The position numbers and the translations under genes are program-made. From Oligoflexia bacterium (GTDB lineage Bacteria; Bdellovibrionota; Bacteriovoracia; Bacteriovoracales; Bacteriovoracaceae), in assembly GCA_024229115.1 (NCBI GenBank), contig JAAEST010000033.1, forward strand, positions 217,246-281,245: a stretch of DNA of 64,000 nucleotides, read 5' to 3'. This document shows, piece by piece, positions 53,053 through 62,798 of this stretch (position 1 is its first letter; each line of letters starts with the position of its first letter). Below the pieces are notes generated by a model, which saw only the letters and a program-made list of their open reading frames with translations, made no database searches and was not told the DNA's origin.

Positions 53053-54078
53053 ATGAAAAATTATATCCTCACACTCTGTATCCTAATGGCCGGCACAGTA
53101 GGTGCCAATGACTTAGACCTTATTAAAGATTTTGATCTCGATGCTACCGAATATCAGCAACAAAGAGAAGTAAATGAACTCACTGAAGAAAATAGTGAAA
53201 CTCGTTTAAAAGAAATCATTCTTACTGACGACGAAAATAATGTCGATCCTGAATTAGATCAGAAGAAATTTATAAAGATGGCTTCTCTTGCTGGAATAGC
53301 GGTTGTTCTTTTTGCTAACGATCGTGAAATTCAAGATTTTGTTCAGGAAAATAAGAATGACTTCACCGAAAAGGTAGCGGTTTTTGGTGAACGCTTTGGA
53401 GCTGGAACATATTCAATGGCCTATCTTCTTTCTGCCTACGTCGCGGGTAATTACATTCTTGGAGTTGTAAAAGATAACGATAAGCTAAAGGCCTATGCTC
53501 TCTATGGTATGAAGTCTGTTGCTTATGCAACTTTGTTAACTCGTTTAGGAAAACATCTCTTTGGCCGTGTTCGTCCAAATAAGACTGATGATCCTTATGA
53601 CTTTGAAGGACCAAATATTAAACATGTTAGTTTTCCATCTGGTCACACGACGATGGCCTGGTCTTTCGCAACTTTTTTAGCTATCGCTCATAAAGATAAG
53701 CCTATCGTTCCAATTCTGGCATACTCTGCTGCGACCATTGCTGGACTTTCTAGGATACATGACAACGCCCACTGGGCATCCGATGTTTTTGTTGGTGGAC
53801 TAATTGGCCACTTTGTTACGAAGTGGGTGATGAAGAAGTTTCCTAAATTCGACATTAATGGAAGAAATTGTGACCGCAGTGATCTTTGTGGTGAAGATGA
53901 TCTTCCATTTCCTAAAGTAACTCGTAAAGATATTAATGCTGAAGAAATTCAATCAGAAAAAGATAAGCGCTTTATGATGATTCCAAATTTCTCTACTGAC
54001 GAGTATGGAAACTTTAAAATGTCTTTTACTTGGATTGAAAAGTCCAAAGAAGAGAATACAGAAATTTTAAAATTCTAA
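53053..54078 (+). CDS. PAP2-family membrane phosphatase
   Basis: About 341 residues: a signal peptide-like N-terminus (ILTLCILMAGTVGAN), an acidic periplasmic stretch, then a PAP2 domain. The three catalytic motifs are intact: KHLFGRVRP (KxxxxxxRP, about 175), FPSGHTT (about 199), and SRIHDNAHWASD (SRxxxxxHxxxD, about 238). It probably dephosphorylates lipid phosphates such as undecaprenyl diphosphate, phosphatidic acid or lipid A. There is no strong RBS; GTG 53044, ATG 53047 and ATG 53053 are all possible, and the last gives the cleanest signal peptide. Confidence 0.88.
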   Translation: MKNYILTLCILMAGTVGANDLDLIKDFDLDATEYQQQREVNELTEENSETRLKEIILTDDENNVDPELDQKKFIKMASLAGIAVVLFANDREIQDFVQENKNDFTEKVAVFGERFGAGTYSMAYLLSAYVAGNYILGVVKDNDKLKAYALYGMKSVAYATLLTRLGKHLFGRVRPNKTDDPYDFEGPNIKHVSFPSGHTTMAWSFATFLAIAHKDKPIVPILAYSAATIAGLSRIHDNAHWASDVFVGGLIGHFVTKWVMKKFPKFDINGRNCDRSDLCGEDDLPFPKVTRKDINAEEIQSEKDKRFMMIPNFSTDEYGNFKMSFTWIEKSKEENTEILKF

Positions 54079-54100
54079 GTAAATGTTCAAGGTACTAGTT

Positions 54101-54122
54101 TAAATGTCCCTTTAGACATTTA
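54101..54122. terminator. Hairpin between convergent PAP2 and MgtC genes
   Basis: TAAATGTC (54101-54108) and GACATTTA (54115-54122), 6-nt loop. It overlaps the MgtC stop. No proper T-run on either strand, so termination is uncertain. Confidence 0.35.
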
Positions 54123-54884
54123 ATCATGATCAGGTAATGAAGGTGGTTCAATATCAGAATCATCTTCATCATTACGTTCAGTAATATGATACCTAACTTT
54201 CTCAACTCTGACAGATGACTTTATCTCTTGGCTGATTCGATCAAGGGTTCTTGGGTGTATTGTTAAGAAGATGTTGAGAATCATTTTCTTCTTATTCTTA
54301 TCGAGAACATCTTCATAAATTTCATCAATCTCATCAGTTTCACCGAGAACAAGTGGAGTAACAAACTTCTTCACACTTCCAGTCGAGAGAACTTCAAGGT
54401 GATAGTATCTTTGGTCTTTCTCTCTTTCCATTAGTCCATAAATTGGCCTGATGACTCTGAGAACCACGAGAACTGTTAAAGAGAAGATTGAAGCTGTGAG
54501 CGGATAACCTGCTCCAACAGTATAGCCGATAGCCGCTACAACCCAGATGGTAGCCGCTGTGGTTAGGCCGATAACATTTCCTCGACCTTGAATAATGGCA
54601 CCCGCACCAAGAAAACCGATACCACTGACAATTTGAGCAGCGACCCTATTGGGGTCAACCATGCCACTAACTCCTTGTATGGTAAGAAGCGAAATCGTGG
54701 TGTAAAGACAGGCTCCAATACAAATAAGCATGTTGGTCTTAAGGCCAGCGGCCTTCATTTTTTGCTCTCTGTCATAACCTACTAAGCCACCTAAAATCAT
54801 AGCGGTAATGATTTGAATTCCGATTCCAAAATAGATACTGACAGTCCCAATCAGCTCAAGCTTCATGGTTTGAGGAAGACCCAC
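54120..54884 (-). CDS. MgtC/SapB-family membrane protein
   Basis: 254 residues. About four or five helices and the MgtC signature: LGGLVGYDREQKMKAAGLKTNMLICIGAC (about 30-58, cited by region), VSGIGFLGAGAII (about 84-96) and LTTAATIWVVAAIGYTVGAG. The C-terminal soluble part (about 150-254) is ACT-like and charged. MgtC proteins are tied to low magnesium, virulence and F-ATPase control; many plain relatives are uncharacterised. GGAGT precedes the start. Confidence 0.88.
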   Translation of the reverse strand: MGLPQTMKLELIGTVSIYFGIGIQIITAMILGGLVGYDREQKMKAAGLKTNMLICIGACLYTTISLLTIQGVSGMVDPNRVAAQIVSGIGFLGAGAIIQGRGNVIGLTTAATIWVVAAIGYTVGAGYPLTASIFSLTVLVVLRVIRPIYGLMEREKDQRYYHLEVLSTGSVKKFVTPLVLGETDEIDEIYEDVLDKNKKKMILNIFLTIHPRTLDRISQEIKSSVRVEKVRYHITERNDEDDSDIEPPSLPDHD

Positions 54885-54969
54885 ATTCTACTCCTTGAAT
54901 ATGTCTTAAAGTAAAATTTTAATAGTTTAGTAAATGGATTGTCTACTTTCGAGTTAAGTTGGTTTAGGC

Positions 54970-54996
54970 AAAAAAAAAGCACGCTCAGGGCGTGCT
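54970..54996 (-). terminator. Rho-independent terminator of the trypsin-like gene (minus strand)
   Basis: On the minus strand AGCACGC (54996-54990) pairs with GCGTGCT (54984-54978) across a 5-nt loop, followed by T8-T9 (54977-54970). It lies 15 nt after the stop at 55011. Confidence 0.92.
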
Positions 54997-55010
54997 TTGT
55001 TATTTAAATT

Positions 55011-55991
55011 CTACTCGTCGTCGTCTGGTATCTTTTTTCCCTTGTCGTCAGAATTCTCTTCCATATCTTTTAAAAATGGAATCTTAGTAATTCTATAAAC
55101 CTTCTCTTGCGAAACTAGTCCAGAGTTACTTCTTCTCTTAGACTCGTTACAGAAGTTATCAACATTTCTATCGAAGTCTTCGGCACCTTGAACTAAGATC
55201 CCTTCAACTTCACCAGTCTTCTTATTAAAAACAGGTGAACCAGAGTTTCCAGCATAAGTATCAAGGTTCGCTGTGAAGTAATATCTCTTTCTAAGGATTG
55301 ATCTAATTGGCCTAATTAGTTCTCCAAGATTTGCAAACTTAACCTTAGCTCCATCAGCAATCTTCTGAGGTAATCCAAGTGGGTGACCGATAACAGCAAG
55401 TTTAGTTCCTGTTCTGGCCTTACCTTTCTTTCTGAATTTAAGTGGAGTACGACCTTCAACAGCACGGTCTAGCTTGATAACCGCATAGTCTTGAATCTTA
55501 GTAAATTTCTCATTGAGTTTTTGATCAATGATTTTCTCACACTTATAAACATTATTCTTATCAATCTCAGTTGTTCCGTCTGTGTAATCGAAAACCCATG
55601 AGTTTGTCTTACATTCAAACTCACTAGTCATACAGTGACCAGCAGTTACTAGAATATCTGGAGCGACTAAAAACCCTGAACATGATGGAAGAACATATTG
55701 TTCAGAGAATCTTTCACCCATACAAAGATCTTGAGCTTGTTCAGCAGTTCTTAAAAAGAATGTGAACTTCTCTGGATCATTAAAACTTGGAGTTAGCTTG
55801 TGGTTTGATACCATTCCCGCAACACTCTTTGCATATTCTCTGAATTCTCTATCAGGGTATTGAGCAGTATCGTAACGGTTATCTTCACCGTAGATAATTT
55901 TAGTTCCGACATCACCACCAACAGCTTGTGGCATGAAGGCCAACTGACCGATGAGTAATAGTGATGAAATGGTAGCTTTTGTCTTTTTCAT
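55011..55991 (-). CDS. Secreted trypsin-like serine protease (S1 family)
   Basis: About 326 residues. Signal peptide (MKKTKATISSLLLIGQLAFMPQ), then an S1-type domain with the triad: His in VTAGHCM (about 118), Asp in QDYAVIKLD (about 168) and Ser in YAGNSGSPVF (about 245), where GNSGSP replaces GDSGGP, as in S1B/glutamyl-endopeptidase-like enzymes. Several Cys pairs suggest disulfides. The C-terminus is basic/acidic and hydrophilic. ATG 55991 is preceded by GAGGCG; the longer start at 55003+1000 (56003) includes that RBS. A strong terminator follows. Likely extracellular or periplasmic degradation. Confidence 0.9.
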   Translation of the reverse strand: MKKTKATISSLLLIGQLAFMPQAVGGDVGTKIIYGEDNRYDTAQYPDREFREYAKSVAGMVSNHKLTPSFNDPEKFTFFLRTAEQAQDLCMGERFSEQYVLPSCSGFLVAPDILVTAGHCMTSEFECKTNSWVFDYTDGTTEIDKNNVYKCEKIIDQKLNEKFTKIQDYAVIKLDRAVEGRTPLKFRKKGKARTGTKLAVIGHPLGLPQKIADGAKVKFANLGELIRPIRSILRKRYYFTANLDTYAGNSGSPVFNKKTGEVEGILVQGAEDFDRNVDNFCNESKRRSNSGLVSQEKVYRITKIPFLKDMEENSDDKGKKIPDDDE

Positions 55992-56105
55992 AACGCCTCG
56001 CAATTATATAAACGAGGAGAAAATACACCCTAAATGTAGGAAAAACAATGATGATTGTAATACTTGCAGACTATCTATATCAGGCCCTAAGAGCTTAATA
56101 TGATT

Positions 56106-56231
56106 CTATTTTTGCTGTTCTGACCTTACCTTGATTTTCACCGGGATTCTTTTACGTTTTTTCTCTTGTGAGATGATGTAACCCATTGAAATTCCAGCCA
56201 GCCCTATCGCAATGAGAATTTGAATATCCAT
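56106..56231 (-). CDS. 41-residue single-pass membrane protein
   Basis: A short frame missed by length filters. ATG 56231 is preceded by GGAGG (56241-56237) at ideal spacing. The product begins MDIQILIAIGLAGISMGYII, one membrane helix, followed by a strongly basic tail (QEKKRKRIPVKIKVRS) and stop TAG. A TATAAT on the same strand at 56263-56258 is a possible -10 box. The positive tail would stay in the cytoplasm. Function unknown; partner protein or regulator of a membrane complex is the usual role of such proteins. Confidence 0.6.
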   Translation of the reverse strand: MDIQILIAIGLAGISMGYIISQEKKRKRIPVKIKVRSEQQK

Positions 56232-56366
56232 TCGAGCCTCCTTGAGGGCCATACACTATTATAGCGTATATTCCATTTTATCGGAAAGATAGGAAAGCAA
56301 TTCAAGGGAAAATCTAACTTTTACCTGATTTCAAAAGGTTAGATTTGTGCGAAGCACGAAATATGG

Positions 56367-56660
56367 TCACTTTATAAGAGAGATGAGCCTGTCTTCATCA
56401 CCAGGTCTCAAATCGAGCTCCCAGTGGGCTTCTGGATAAAGGACGGCACTAATTCCTTGTTCACACTGGCCAAGACATCCAGAAGCATTCACTCTCACTT
56501 TCTTATGAGGGAATTTCTCTTTTACCAGTTTTTTGACCTCTTTTCTGAAAGCAGGAGCGACTTCTTCACCACATTTTCTTCCTTCAGAGTCGATGTATTG
56601 GCAACGAGTGCAGATGAAGAGATGTTGTTCAAATAATGATTTTTCTTTTTGTGATTCCAT
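56367..56660 (-). CDS. Thioredoxin-like (2Fe-2S) ferredoxin
   Basis: Starting from MESQKEK the protein has about 97 residues. Cluster ligands: CTRCQYIDSEGRKCG in the N-terminal part and GCLGQCEQG in the C-terminal part, the C...C plus CxxxC arrangement of thioredoxin-like 2Fe-2S ferredoxins and NuoE-type domains. It probably transfers electrons in the cytoplasm; partner unknown. The start is uncertain: ATG 56717, 56672 and 56660 are in frame, none with a good RBS. I chose the shortest because upstream residues are hydrophobic and atypical. Confidence 0.8.
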   Translation of the reverse strand: MESQKEKSLFEQHLFICTRCQYIDSEGRKCGEEVAPAFRKEVKKLVKEKFPHKKVRVNASGCLGQCEQGISAVLYPEAHWELDLRPGDEDRLISLIK

Positions 56661-56745
56661 ACTTTTTTTTAACATATCTGTTAAAATAAATTGAACATAA
56701 TTTTTAAAAATTACCATTAAAAAGAATAAGACAAGGTATCAAAAC

Positions 56746-58140
56746 ATGGAAATGAGTTTAGACACCAATCAAAAAGCATTTGAGATTAATCTCAATGATA
56801 AGATCTACGGAACATTTGCTGAAATCGGAGCTGGACAAGAGGTTGCCAGGCATTTCTTTAGGGCCGGTGGAGCTGCTGGGACGATTGCAAAATCTATGTC
56901 GGCCTATGACATGACTGTCTCTGATGCCATTTATGGAAAGTCTGGAAGATATGTAAGTCAGCAAAGACTTCAAACTATGCTTGATCATGAATTTAATCAA
57001 TTAAAAGAAAGACTTGATAAAGATCGTGGAGATAATACAAGATTTTTTGCCTTTGCTGATACGGTAGCTGCAAAAAGTTTTAAGTACACAGCTGATTGTC
57101 ATGGTTGGCTTGGTATTCGTTTCCAAGATGAATGTTGTCAAGAACACTCTCAGATTATTATTCACGTGAGAATGCTTGATAAGGCCAATCTTCAGCAACA
57201 AGAAGCTCTTGGAATTATCGGTGTGAATCTAATCTATGGTGCATTCAATCGTTTAAATAATCGTGAAGAATTTATTGAAAGTTTAATGGATGGAATTTCG
57301 CTTGATCGAATCAAGATTGATTATATTCAGGTTGAAGGACCTGCTTTTAAATCTGACCCAAGACTTTGGCCTCTTGAGCTAGTAAAGAAAGGTTTTTGTT
57401 CTGCTGTTCAATTTGATCATGACGGTTCAGTTCTTCAGCCTAAAGATGCCCTTTATAAGAAAAATATCCTGATTTGTCGTGGTTCCTATAGGCCACCAAC
57501 TTTAGTTAATGTTGATATGTTAGAAATGGGATTAGATCAATTTAAAAAAGATTCTGGTGAAAAAGATATTCTTGTTCTCCCTGAAATCTCCATGAATAAA
57601 CTTAAAGAAAGAGGTAAGGTTGATACTGAGGATTTTCTTGCAAGAGTTGATCTGATTAGTACCCTTGGTTATCAAGTTATTATTTCAAGTTTTGAAACCT
57701 TTGGAGAATTAAATCAATATTTTAAATCATGTACTAATGGAAAGAGTGCCTTTGTTCTCGGTTATTATAATCTTTCTGAGGTTTTTGATGTTGAAAAATA
57801 TAAGGAAGAAAATGGTGGCCTGCTTTCAGGGATTGGAAATTTAACTGCTAGTGGTACAACTCTTTACTTATATCCTGCTAAAAATGACAAGGATGGAAGT
57901 ATTCTTGATAGTAATGCTACAGAACTTTCAAATGAACTGACGTGTGTACTTAACTATCTTAAAGAGTCAGGAAAATTAGTTGATATTAAGAATTTTAATA
58001 AGGATGCTTTTCATATTTGGTCTCGTGTCGTTCTAAAAATGATTCAGAATGGCGAAGATGGCTGGGAGGAAATGGTACCTGAGACAATTGCTAAGTTAGT
58101 AAAAGAAAAATGTCTTTTTGATTACCCTTGTGATGTTTAA
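56746..58140 (+). CDS. Large conserved cytoplasmic protein of unknown function
   Basis: 464 residues. The N-terminal block FAEIGAGQEVARHFFRAGGAAGTIAKSMSAYDMTVSDAIYG (about 24-64, cited by region) is of a protein type found in many proteobacteria and cyanobacteria, sometimes mislabelled TonB-dependent receptor, though it has no signal peptide or barrel pattern. Other notes: a Cys-rich stretch DECCQEH (about 127) and a C-terminal half resembling a nucleotide- or cofactor-binding alpha/beta domain. Its role is not established. ATG 56746 is used, although it has no clear RBS; it is divergent from the ferredoxin gene, 29 nt away. Confidence 0.75.
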   Translation: MEMSLDTNQKAFEINLNDKIYGTFAEIGAGQEVARHFFRAGGAAGTIAKSMSAYDMTVSDAIYGKSGRYVSQQRLQTMLDHEFNQLKERLDKDRGDNTRFFAFADTVAAKSFKYTADCHGWLGIRFQDECCQEHSQIIIHVRMLDKANLQQQEALGIIGVNLIYGAFNRLNNREEFIESLMDGISLDRIKIDYIQVEGPAFKSDPRLWPLELVKKGFCSAVQFDHDGSVLQPKDALYKKNILICRGSYRPPTLVNVDMLEMGLDQFKKDSGEKDILVLPEISMNKLKERGKVDTEDFLARVDLISTLGYQVIISSFETFGELNQYFKSCTNGKSAFVLGYYNLSEVFDVEKYKEENGGLLSGIGNLTASGTTLYLYPAKNDKDGSILDSNATELSNELTCVLNYLKESGKLVDIKNFNKDAFHIWSRVVLKMIQNGEDGWEEMVPETIAKLVKEKCLFDYPCDV

Positions 58141-58161
58141 TGATTTCAGTATAATTATTTT

Positions 58162-58563
58162 ATGCCTAAAACAGATGATGTACTATTAATTGATGATGAT
58201 CGTGATATCTTAGATACGCTAGAAATGTATTGCGAAAATCTAGGGGTTTTTAGAAATATCATTAAGGCCAAAGATGGAAGTGAAGCTTCTAAGAAACTGG
58301 CCAATCAAACTTTCTGTGTCATTCTTATGGATGTGAATATGCCTCGTAAGACAGGTGTTGATCTCCTTAAAGAATTCGATAAAACAAATGAGAATACTCT
58401 CGAGTCTGTCATTATTGTTAGTGGAGAGTTGAATAAGAACGTCATCACCAGTGCTATTGCTGGTGGAGCAAAGAACTTTCTTGTTAAACCATTCGATGAA
58501 GATCAGTTCACTGAAAAAGTAACAGGTGTTCTTAAAAAGGTTAGACCTGATCTCCTTGATTAA
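58162..58563 (+). CDS. Single-domain response regulator receiver
   Basis: 133 residues, a stand-alone receiver: acidic pair LIDDDRD (about 8-14), phospho-acceptor Asp in VILMDVNMPRKTG (about 55), Ser/Thr switch region IIVSGEL (about 88), and the conserved Lys in FLVKPFDE (about 110). No output domain, so it acts like CheY/Spo0F types through protein contact. The last 23 nt overlap the 3' end of the opposite-strand MscS gene. No kinase is adjacent. Confidence 0.88.
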   Translation: MPKTDDVLLIDDDRDILDTLEMYCENLGVFRNIIKAKDGSEASKKLANQTFCVILMDVNMPRKTGVDLLKEFDKTNENTLESVIIVSGELNKNVITSAIAGGAKNFLVKPFDEDQFTEKVTGVLKKVRPDLLD

Positions 58564-60262
58564 TACTTTCTAAAGTACTTCTATGATTATTAAAAGTCAT
58601 TTTGTTAGCAGATATTTCTTTTGCTAACTCACTCGCTCTTTCATGTATTTTTCCTGCAGGAGCTACTTCTTTATGATTTCTATTTTCAGCAGGGATAGTG
58701 TGTAAGGTCTGAGTTGGGAATGCGAAATCTATTTCCATTTCCTTGGCGAGTCTTAAGATATCTAAGAGAAGACGATGTTTTTCTTGCAGCTCTTGTGACC
58801 AATCAGGTACCTCCCAAAAGCAATATAGAAGAATATCTAATGATGAGCTACCAAGACCATTAAGATAGACATGGAAATAATCTTTTCGCGTATGAGGATG
58901 AGCAAGAATAATTTGTCTAATCCCTTCACAGAACGCCTCAATCTTTTCTACAGGTGTATCGTATTGAATTCCAAGCTTTGTATTAAATCTTCTATATCTT
59001 CGTACTCCATAATTATCAATATGAGCATTCGTTAACTTCCCATTAGGAAGAGTTATTTGCGAATTATAAAAGGTACGAATACGACAAGATCGTAAGCCAA
59101 CTTCTTCGATAGTCCCTTCCACTTTATCATCAATAACGACCCAGTCACCAATTCTAAAAGGACGATCTAGTAGAACTGTAATTGACCCAAAGATATTGGA
59201 AATCGTATCCTTGGCGGCTAGGGCAAAGGCAATACCCCCGATTCCCATACCAGCAAGAATGCTTTTCATATTTAGTGTAAGTGAGTCTCCAATAAAAATT
59301 ATTCCAACGGCAATAACAAGGAACTTCGATGTCTTTCTAACTAAAGGGACAAGGATATCATCAAACTTATTTTCACTTTCGAGGGCCTTCTTTTCTAGGA
59401 AAAGACAGAGCACATCAACAATATGATGAACGGCAATAACTGCACCTACAGTGAAGACGACGATACCACCTCTTAAAAACCAACTTAAAATTGAAGGTGA
59501 AAACTCAAGAAGTTTAACACCCACAAGCCAAACACCTGCAAAAGAAAAGACACCAATAGGAGCAGTGAATTTTCTTCTTAGTTCTTCAGAGATGGAAATT
59601 CCTTTTCTGGCCAATAATCTTATGGTCAACGAGGTGATATAAATTTTGATTAGCTTTTCGATTATGAAAGCAATAAAGACGAGGAAGATAAGACCAAGCC
59701 ATTGACCATTAAGAAGTATAAAAGAGCGATTACTCGTCCACTCAGGCATTCTATTCTTTATTCTTTCTTTCCATGTAATAAGAGCATCAACACCATCGAC
59801 AACCTTTGCTGATTTCGTGAAGCGCTCATAATGCTGAATTGTATCTAAAGTCTCTTTAGAGAACTTCCACTGTTTTTGATTATTGAGAGTGAGAGAAATT
59901 TCAACATGGTACTCAGTATTATCTAAGAAAACGGTGTCTTCTTTATATGTGTATTTTTTTAAAGACCCCATCTCTTTTGGAATTTGTAATACATCTACCT
60001 TTTCTAGGCGATCAAGAGTATTGATTAATTGTATGGCAGCAGTCTCTCCAACATTTGTTCTAAGTGCTGGATCAATATGATTGAGGTTAAATGTTTTAGC
60101 AGCAAGAGCGAGACCTTCTTGGTTTCCTTTCTTATAAGCAACAATTGTTTTCAAATAATATTTAAAAGTTGTTTGAGGAGAACTGAAGTCTGCTTTAGGA
60201 AAATTCTCATTACCAAAAATATTAAAGGTTACTAGTGAAAGAAGAATTAATAATTTCATCAT
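58541..60262 (-). CDS. Mechanosensitive channel of the MscS family, long form
   Basis: 573 residues: a signal peptide-like start (MKLLILLSLVTFNIFGN), a periplasmic domain (about 20-180), several membrane helices (about 185-350), the MscS pore helix and beta domain GGIAFALAAKDTISNIFGSI and LLDRPFRIGDWV (about 345-400), with NSQITLPNGKL, then a C-terminal cytoplasmic domain. It would open under membrane tension and protect against osmotic downshock. The extra N-terminal domain resembles MscK/YbdG-like long forms. Opposite orientation to the receiver gene, with 23-nt overlap at the 3' ends. Confidence 0.9.
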   Translation of the reverse strand: MMKLLILLSLVTFNIFGNENFPKADFSSPQTTFKYYLKTIVAYKKGNQEGLALAAKTFNLNHIDPALRTNVGETAAIQLINTLDRLEKVDVLQIPKEMGSLKKYTYKEDTVFLDNTEYHVEISLTLNNQKQWKFSKETLDTIQHYERFTKSAKVVDGVDALITWKERIKNRMPEWTSNRSFILLNGQWLGLIFLVFIAFIIEKLIKIYITSLTIRLLARKGISISEELRRKFTAPIGVFSFAGVWLVGVKLLEFSPSILSWFLRGGIVVFTVGAVIAVHHIVDVLCLFLEKKALESENKFDDILVPLVRKTSKFLVIAVGIIFIGDSLTLNMKSILAGMGIGGIAFALAAKDTISNIFGSITVLLDRPFRIGDWVVIDDKVEGTIEEVGLRSCRIRTFYNSQITLPNGKLTNAHIDNYGVRRYRRFNTKLGIQYDTPVEKIEAFCEGIRQIILAHPHTRKDYFHVYLNGLGSSSLDILLYCFWEVPDWSQELQEKHRLLLDILRLAKEMEIDFAFPTQTLHTIPAENRNHKEVAPAGKIHERASELAKEISANKMTFNNHRSTLESINQGDQV

Positions 60263-60327
60263 ATTTTATCCAAGTTGTTGAATTCCTGAGCATTCTAGCA
60301 AGCTTTGAAAAGATTTAAAAGCATACC

Positions 60328-60355
60328 CTTGACGCGTTTAATATGGCCCCCATCT
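60328..60355 (+). promoter_or_regulatory. Heat-shock (sigma-32) promoter of the ClpB-type gene
   Basis: CTTGAC (60328-60333) and CCCCATCT (60348-60355) with a 14-bp spacer match the sigma-32 consensus CTTGAA-N(13-15)-CCCCATNT almost perfectly. The predicted start near 60362 lies downstream of the longest ORF start, showing translation begins at ATG 60389. Confidence 0.85.
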
Positions 60356-60388
60356 TATGTTTATAAGAACTTGCATAGGGAGGTTGCT

Positions 60389-62758
60389 ATGAAAAATTTT
60401 GATAATATTGTTACTGGAGCTATTGAAATCGCTCAGACAGAAGCGTTATCTCGTAAGCACCCAGAAATTTACCCAGAGCATTTAATGCTGGGCTTGATAA
60501 GAAATCCAGCTTCTTTTAGTTCACGAGGACTTAAAAAAGAAGTAAAGGCGATAGAGAATTTGTTAGCGGCTCTACCAACTGTAAGTGGAGAACTTGATCT
60601 AGAAAATATTAGACCATCTTCTAAGTTAAGTGCATGGCTTACTTACGCTTCTTCTTACGCCACTCAAAATGGGAAGAACGAAGTTACTGAAAAAGAGCTA
60701 TTAAGATTCTTACCTAAGATTATGCCCGACTTTCAGATTGACTATGAAAAACTTAACTCAGAAGAAGAAGAGTCTGAAGTTCCAAGCTTTCTCGTTAATC
60801 TCAATGAGATGGCCACTGAAAATAAATTGGATCCTGTCATTGGTCGCTCAAAAGAGATTAGAGCAGTGATGGAGATATTAGGAAGACGCGGAAAGAACAA
60901 TCCTGTTCTTGTCGGTCCTGCTGGAGTTGGGAAGACGGCAATCGTTGAAGGACTTGCTGATGCTATTGTAAAAGGAAAGGTGCCTGATGTTCTTAAAGAT
61001 AAAACGGTTTATTCTTTAGATATGGGTGCCCTTATGGCCGGAACAAAATTTAGAGGTGAATTTGAGGAAAGATTACAATACTTAATAAAGTTTTTAAAAG
61101 AAGAAGCTGGGCAGTCCATTCTCTTTATCGATGAAATGCATCAGCTTGTTGGAGCTGGAAAAACTGATGGGGCGATGGATGCCGCTAATCTTCTTAAACC
61201 TGCTTTAGCTCGTGGAGAACTGAATTGTATCGGAGCAACAACTTTTGATGAGTATCAAAAGTTTATCTTAGGAGATAGTGCTCTTGATAGAAGATTTAGA
61301 TCTGTTCCTGTTCATGAGCCTTCTAAGGAAGATGCTGTAGAAATTATGATGGGATTAAAAGATAAGCTTGAGGCCCATCATGGAATTAAGATTAACGATG
61401 AAGCAATTTTTAGCTCAGTATTTTTAAGTACTCAGTATATTACAGATAAGAATCTTCCAGATAAATCAATCGATCTCGTTGATGAAGCGGCTAGTGCCTT
61501 AAAGCTTTCCGCAGAAGCTATGCCTGCTAAATTAGTTGAGCTAGAAAGCGAGATCCGTTCTAAGAAGATTTATGCCCAAATGGAAGGGGATAATAATTCT
61601 CTCAAGAAAGAAATTGAAGAACTAGAGGAACGATTTAAATCGGAACGCGATAAGTGGGAAGAAGAAGTTCTTTCTGTAAAACAAGTGAGTGAGTTAAAAA
61701 GAGAGTTAGATCGTTTGAAATTTGATCTTGAACAAGCTGAAAGAAATGCAGACTTTGAAAATGCCAGTAAGCTTAAATATTCTTTGATTCCTGAAATAGA
61801 AGAAAAACTTAAAGAGGTTAATCACGATTGGACGCTTAAGACAGAGCATATTGCAGGGGTTATTTCTAGACAGACTGGTGTACCAGTGGAAAAGATTTTA
61901 AAAGATAAGCAAGACAATATCTTAAAACTCGAAGAATTTTTAAAGCAAAGAGTATTTGGTCAAGATGAATCGTTAACAGAAATTGCGGACACTATTTTAA
62001 CAGCACACGCAGGTTTAAAAGATGAAACAAAGCCAATGGCTTCATTTATGCTTAAAGGTCCAAGTGGAGTTGGTAAAACAGAGACTGCGAAATCTTTAAG
62101 CGAATTTCTCTTTGATAATGTTGAAAACCTTATTCGATTAGATATGTCTGAATATAGTGAAAAGCATAGTGTGGCCAAACTGATTGGAGCACCTGCTGGT
62201 TATATTGGACATGACGATGGGGGAGTATTAACTGAAGCGATTCGTAGAAAACCATATAGTGTAATTCTTTTTGATGAGATCGAAAAAGCTCATCATGACT
62301 TTTCTGATATCCTCCTACAGATTCTAGATGATGGTAGGTTAACAGATAACAAAGGGAGAACGATTAACTTTAAGAATACTATTATTCTTTTAACAACGAA
62401 CTCTCAAAACCCTGAGTTGGATTTTAAACCTGAAGTTCTTGGGCGTTTAGATGGTGTCTTAGAATATAACTCTCTAGGAAAAGATGTGGTTAAAGGGTTA
62501 ATTGATAAGCAAGTTAAACTTCTTAATGAAAGGTTAGCTTCAAAGAAAATTACGATTTCTCTAGATGATGAGGTGGTAAATATTCTTAGTGAAAGAGGTT
62601 ATGATGAAAGATATGGAGCAAGGCCGCTGGCTAATGTCTTCAATAAATTAGTCATTAGACCGCTAAGTAAAGAGTTACTACAGAACTCGTCGACAATGGA
62701 AGGTAAGTTATTGAAAATTGGATGGAAAGGTGATGATTTAATTGAGATTCGCGACTAA
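60389..62758 (+). CDS. clpB: ClpB-type AAA+ disaggregase
   Basis: About 789 residues: Clp N-domain (about 1-140), first AAA+ with VGPAGVGKT and [24 protein letters not shown], a middle coiled-coil domain (about 385-500), and second AAA+ with [11 protein letters not shown] and [10 protein letters not shown], ending [14 protein letters not shown]. The middle domain and GAMDA motif mark ClpB rather than ClpA/ClpC. It is shorter than typical ClpB (about 860) because about 25 residues are missing between LTTNS and the RPEFINRID-like KPEVLGRLD segment, and the N-domain is compact. ATG 60389 follows AGGGAGG. Its promoter is of the sigma-32 type. Acts with DnaK to dissolve aggregates. Confidence 0.88.
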   Translation: MKNFDNIVTGAIEIAQTEALSRKHPEIYPEHLMLGLIRNPASFSSRGLKKEVKAIENLLAALPTVSGELDLENIRPSSKLSAWLTYASSYATQNGKNEVTEKELLRFLPKIMPDFQIDYEKLNSEEEESEVPSFLVNLNEMATENKLDPVIGRSKEIRAVMEILGRRGKNNPVLVGPAGVGKTAIVEGLADAIVKGKVPDVLKDKTVYSLDMGALMAGTKFRGEFEERLQYLIKFLKEEAGQSILFIDEMHQLVGAGKTDGAMDAANLLKPALARGELNCIGATTFDEYQKFILGDSALDRRFRSVPVHEPSKEDAVEIMMGLKDKLEAHHGIKINDEAIFSSVFLSTQYITDKNLPDKSIDLVDEAASALKLSAEAMPAKLVELESEIRSKKIYAQMEGDNNSLKKEIEELEERFKSERDKWEEEVLSVKQVSELKRELDRLKFDLEQAERNADFENASKLKYSLIPEIEEKLKEVNHDWTLKTEHIAGVISRQTGVPVEKILKDKQDNILKLEEFLKQRVFGQDESLTEIADTILTAHAGLKDETKPMASFMLKGPSGVGKTETAKSLSEFLFDNVENLIRLDMSEYSEKHSVAKLIGAPAGYIGHDDGGVLTEAIRRKPYSVILFDEIEKAHHDFSDILLQILDDGRLTDNKGRTINFKNTIILLTTNSQNPELDFKPEVLGRLDGVLEYNSLGKDVVKGLIDKQVKLLNERLASKKITISLDDEVVNILSERGYDERYGARPLANVFNKLVIRPLSKELLQNSSTMEGKLLKIGWKGDDLIEIRD

Positions 62759-62798
62759 TTAACTCAAGAATGAGCCCTTAGAAACCGATAAGATCAGT

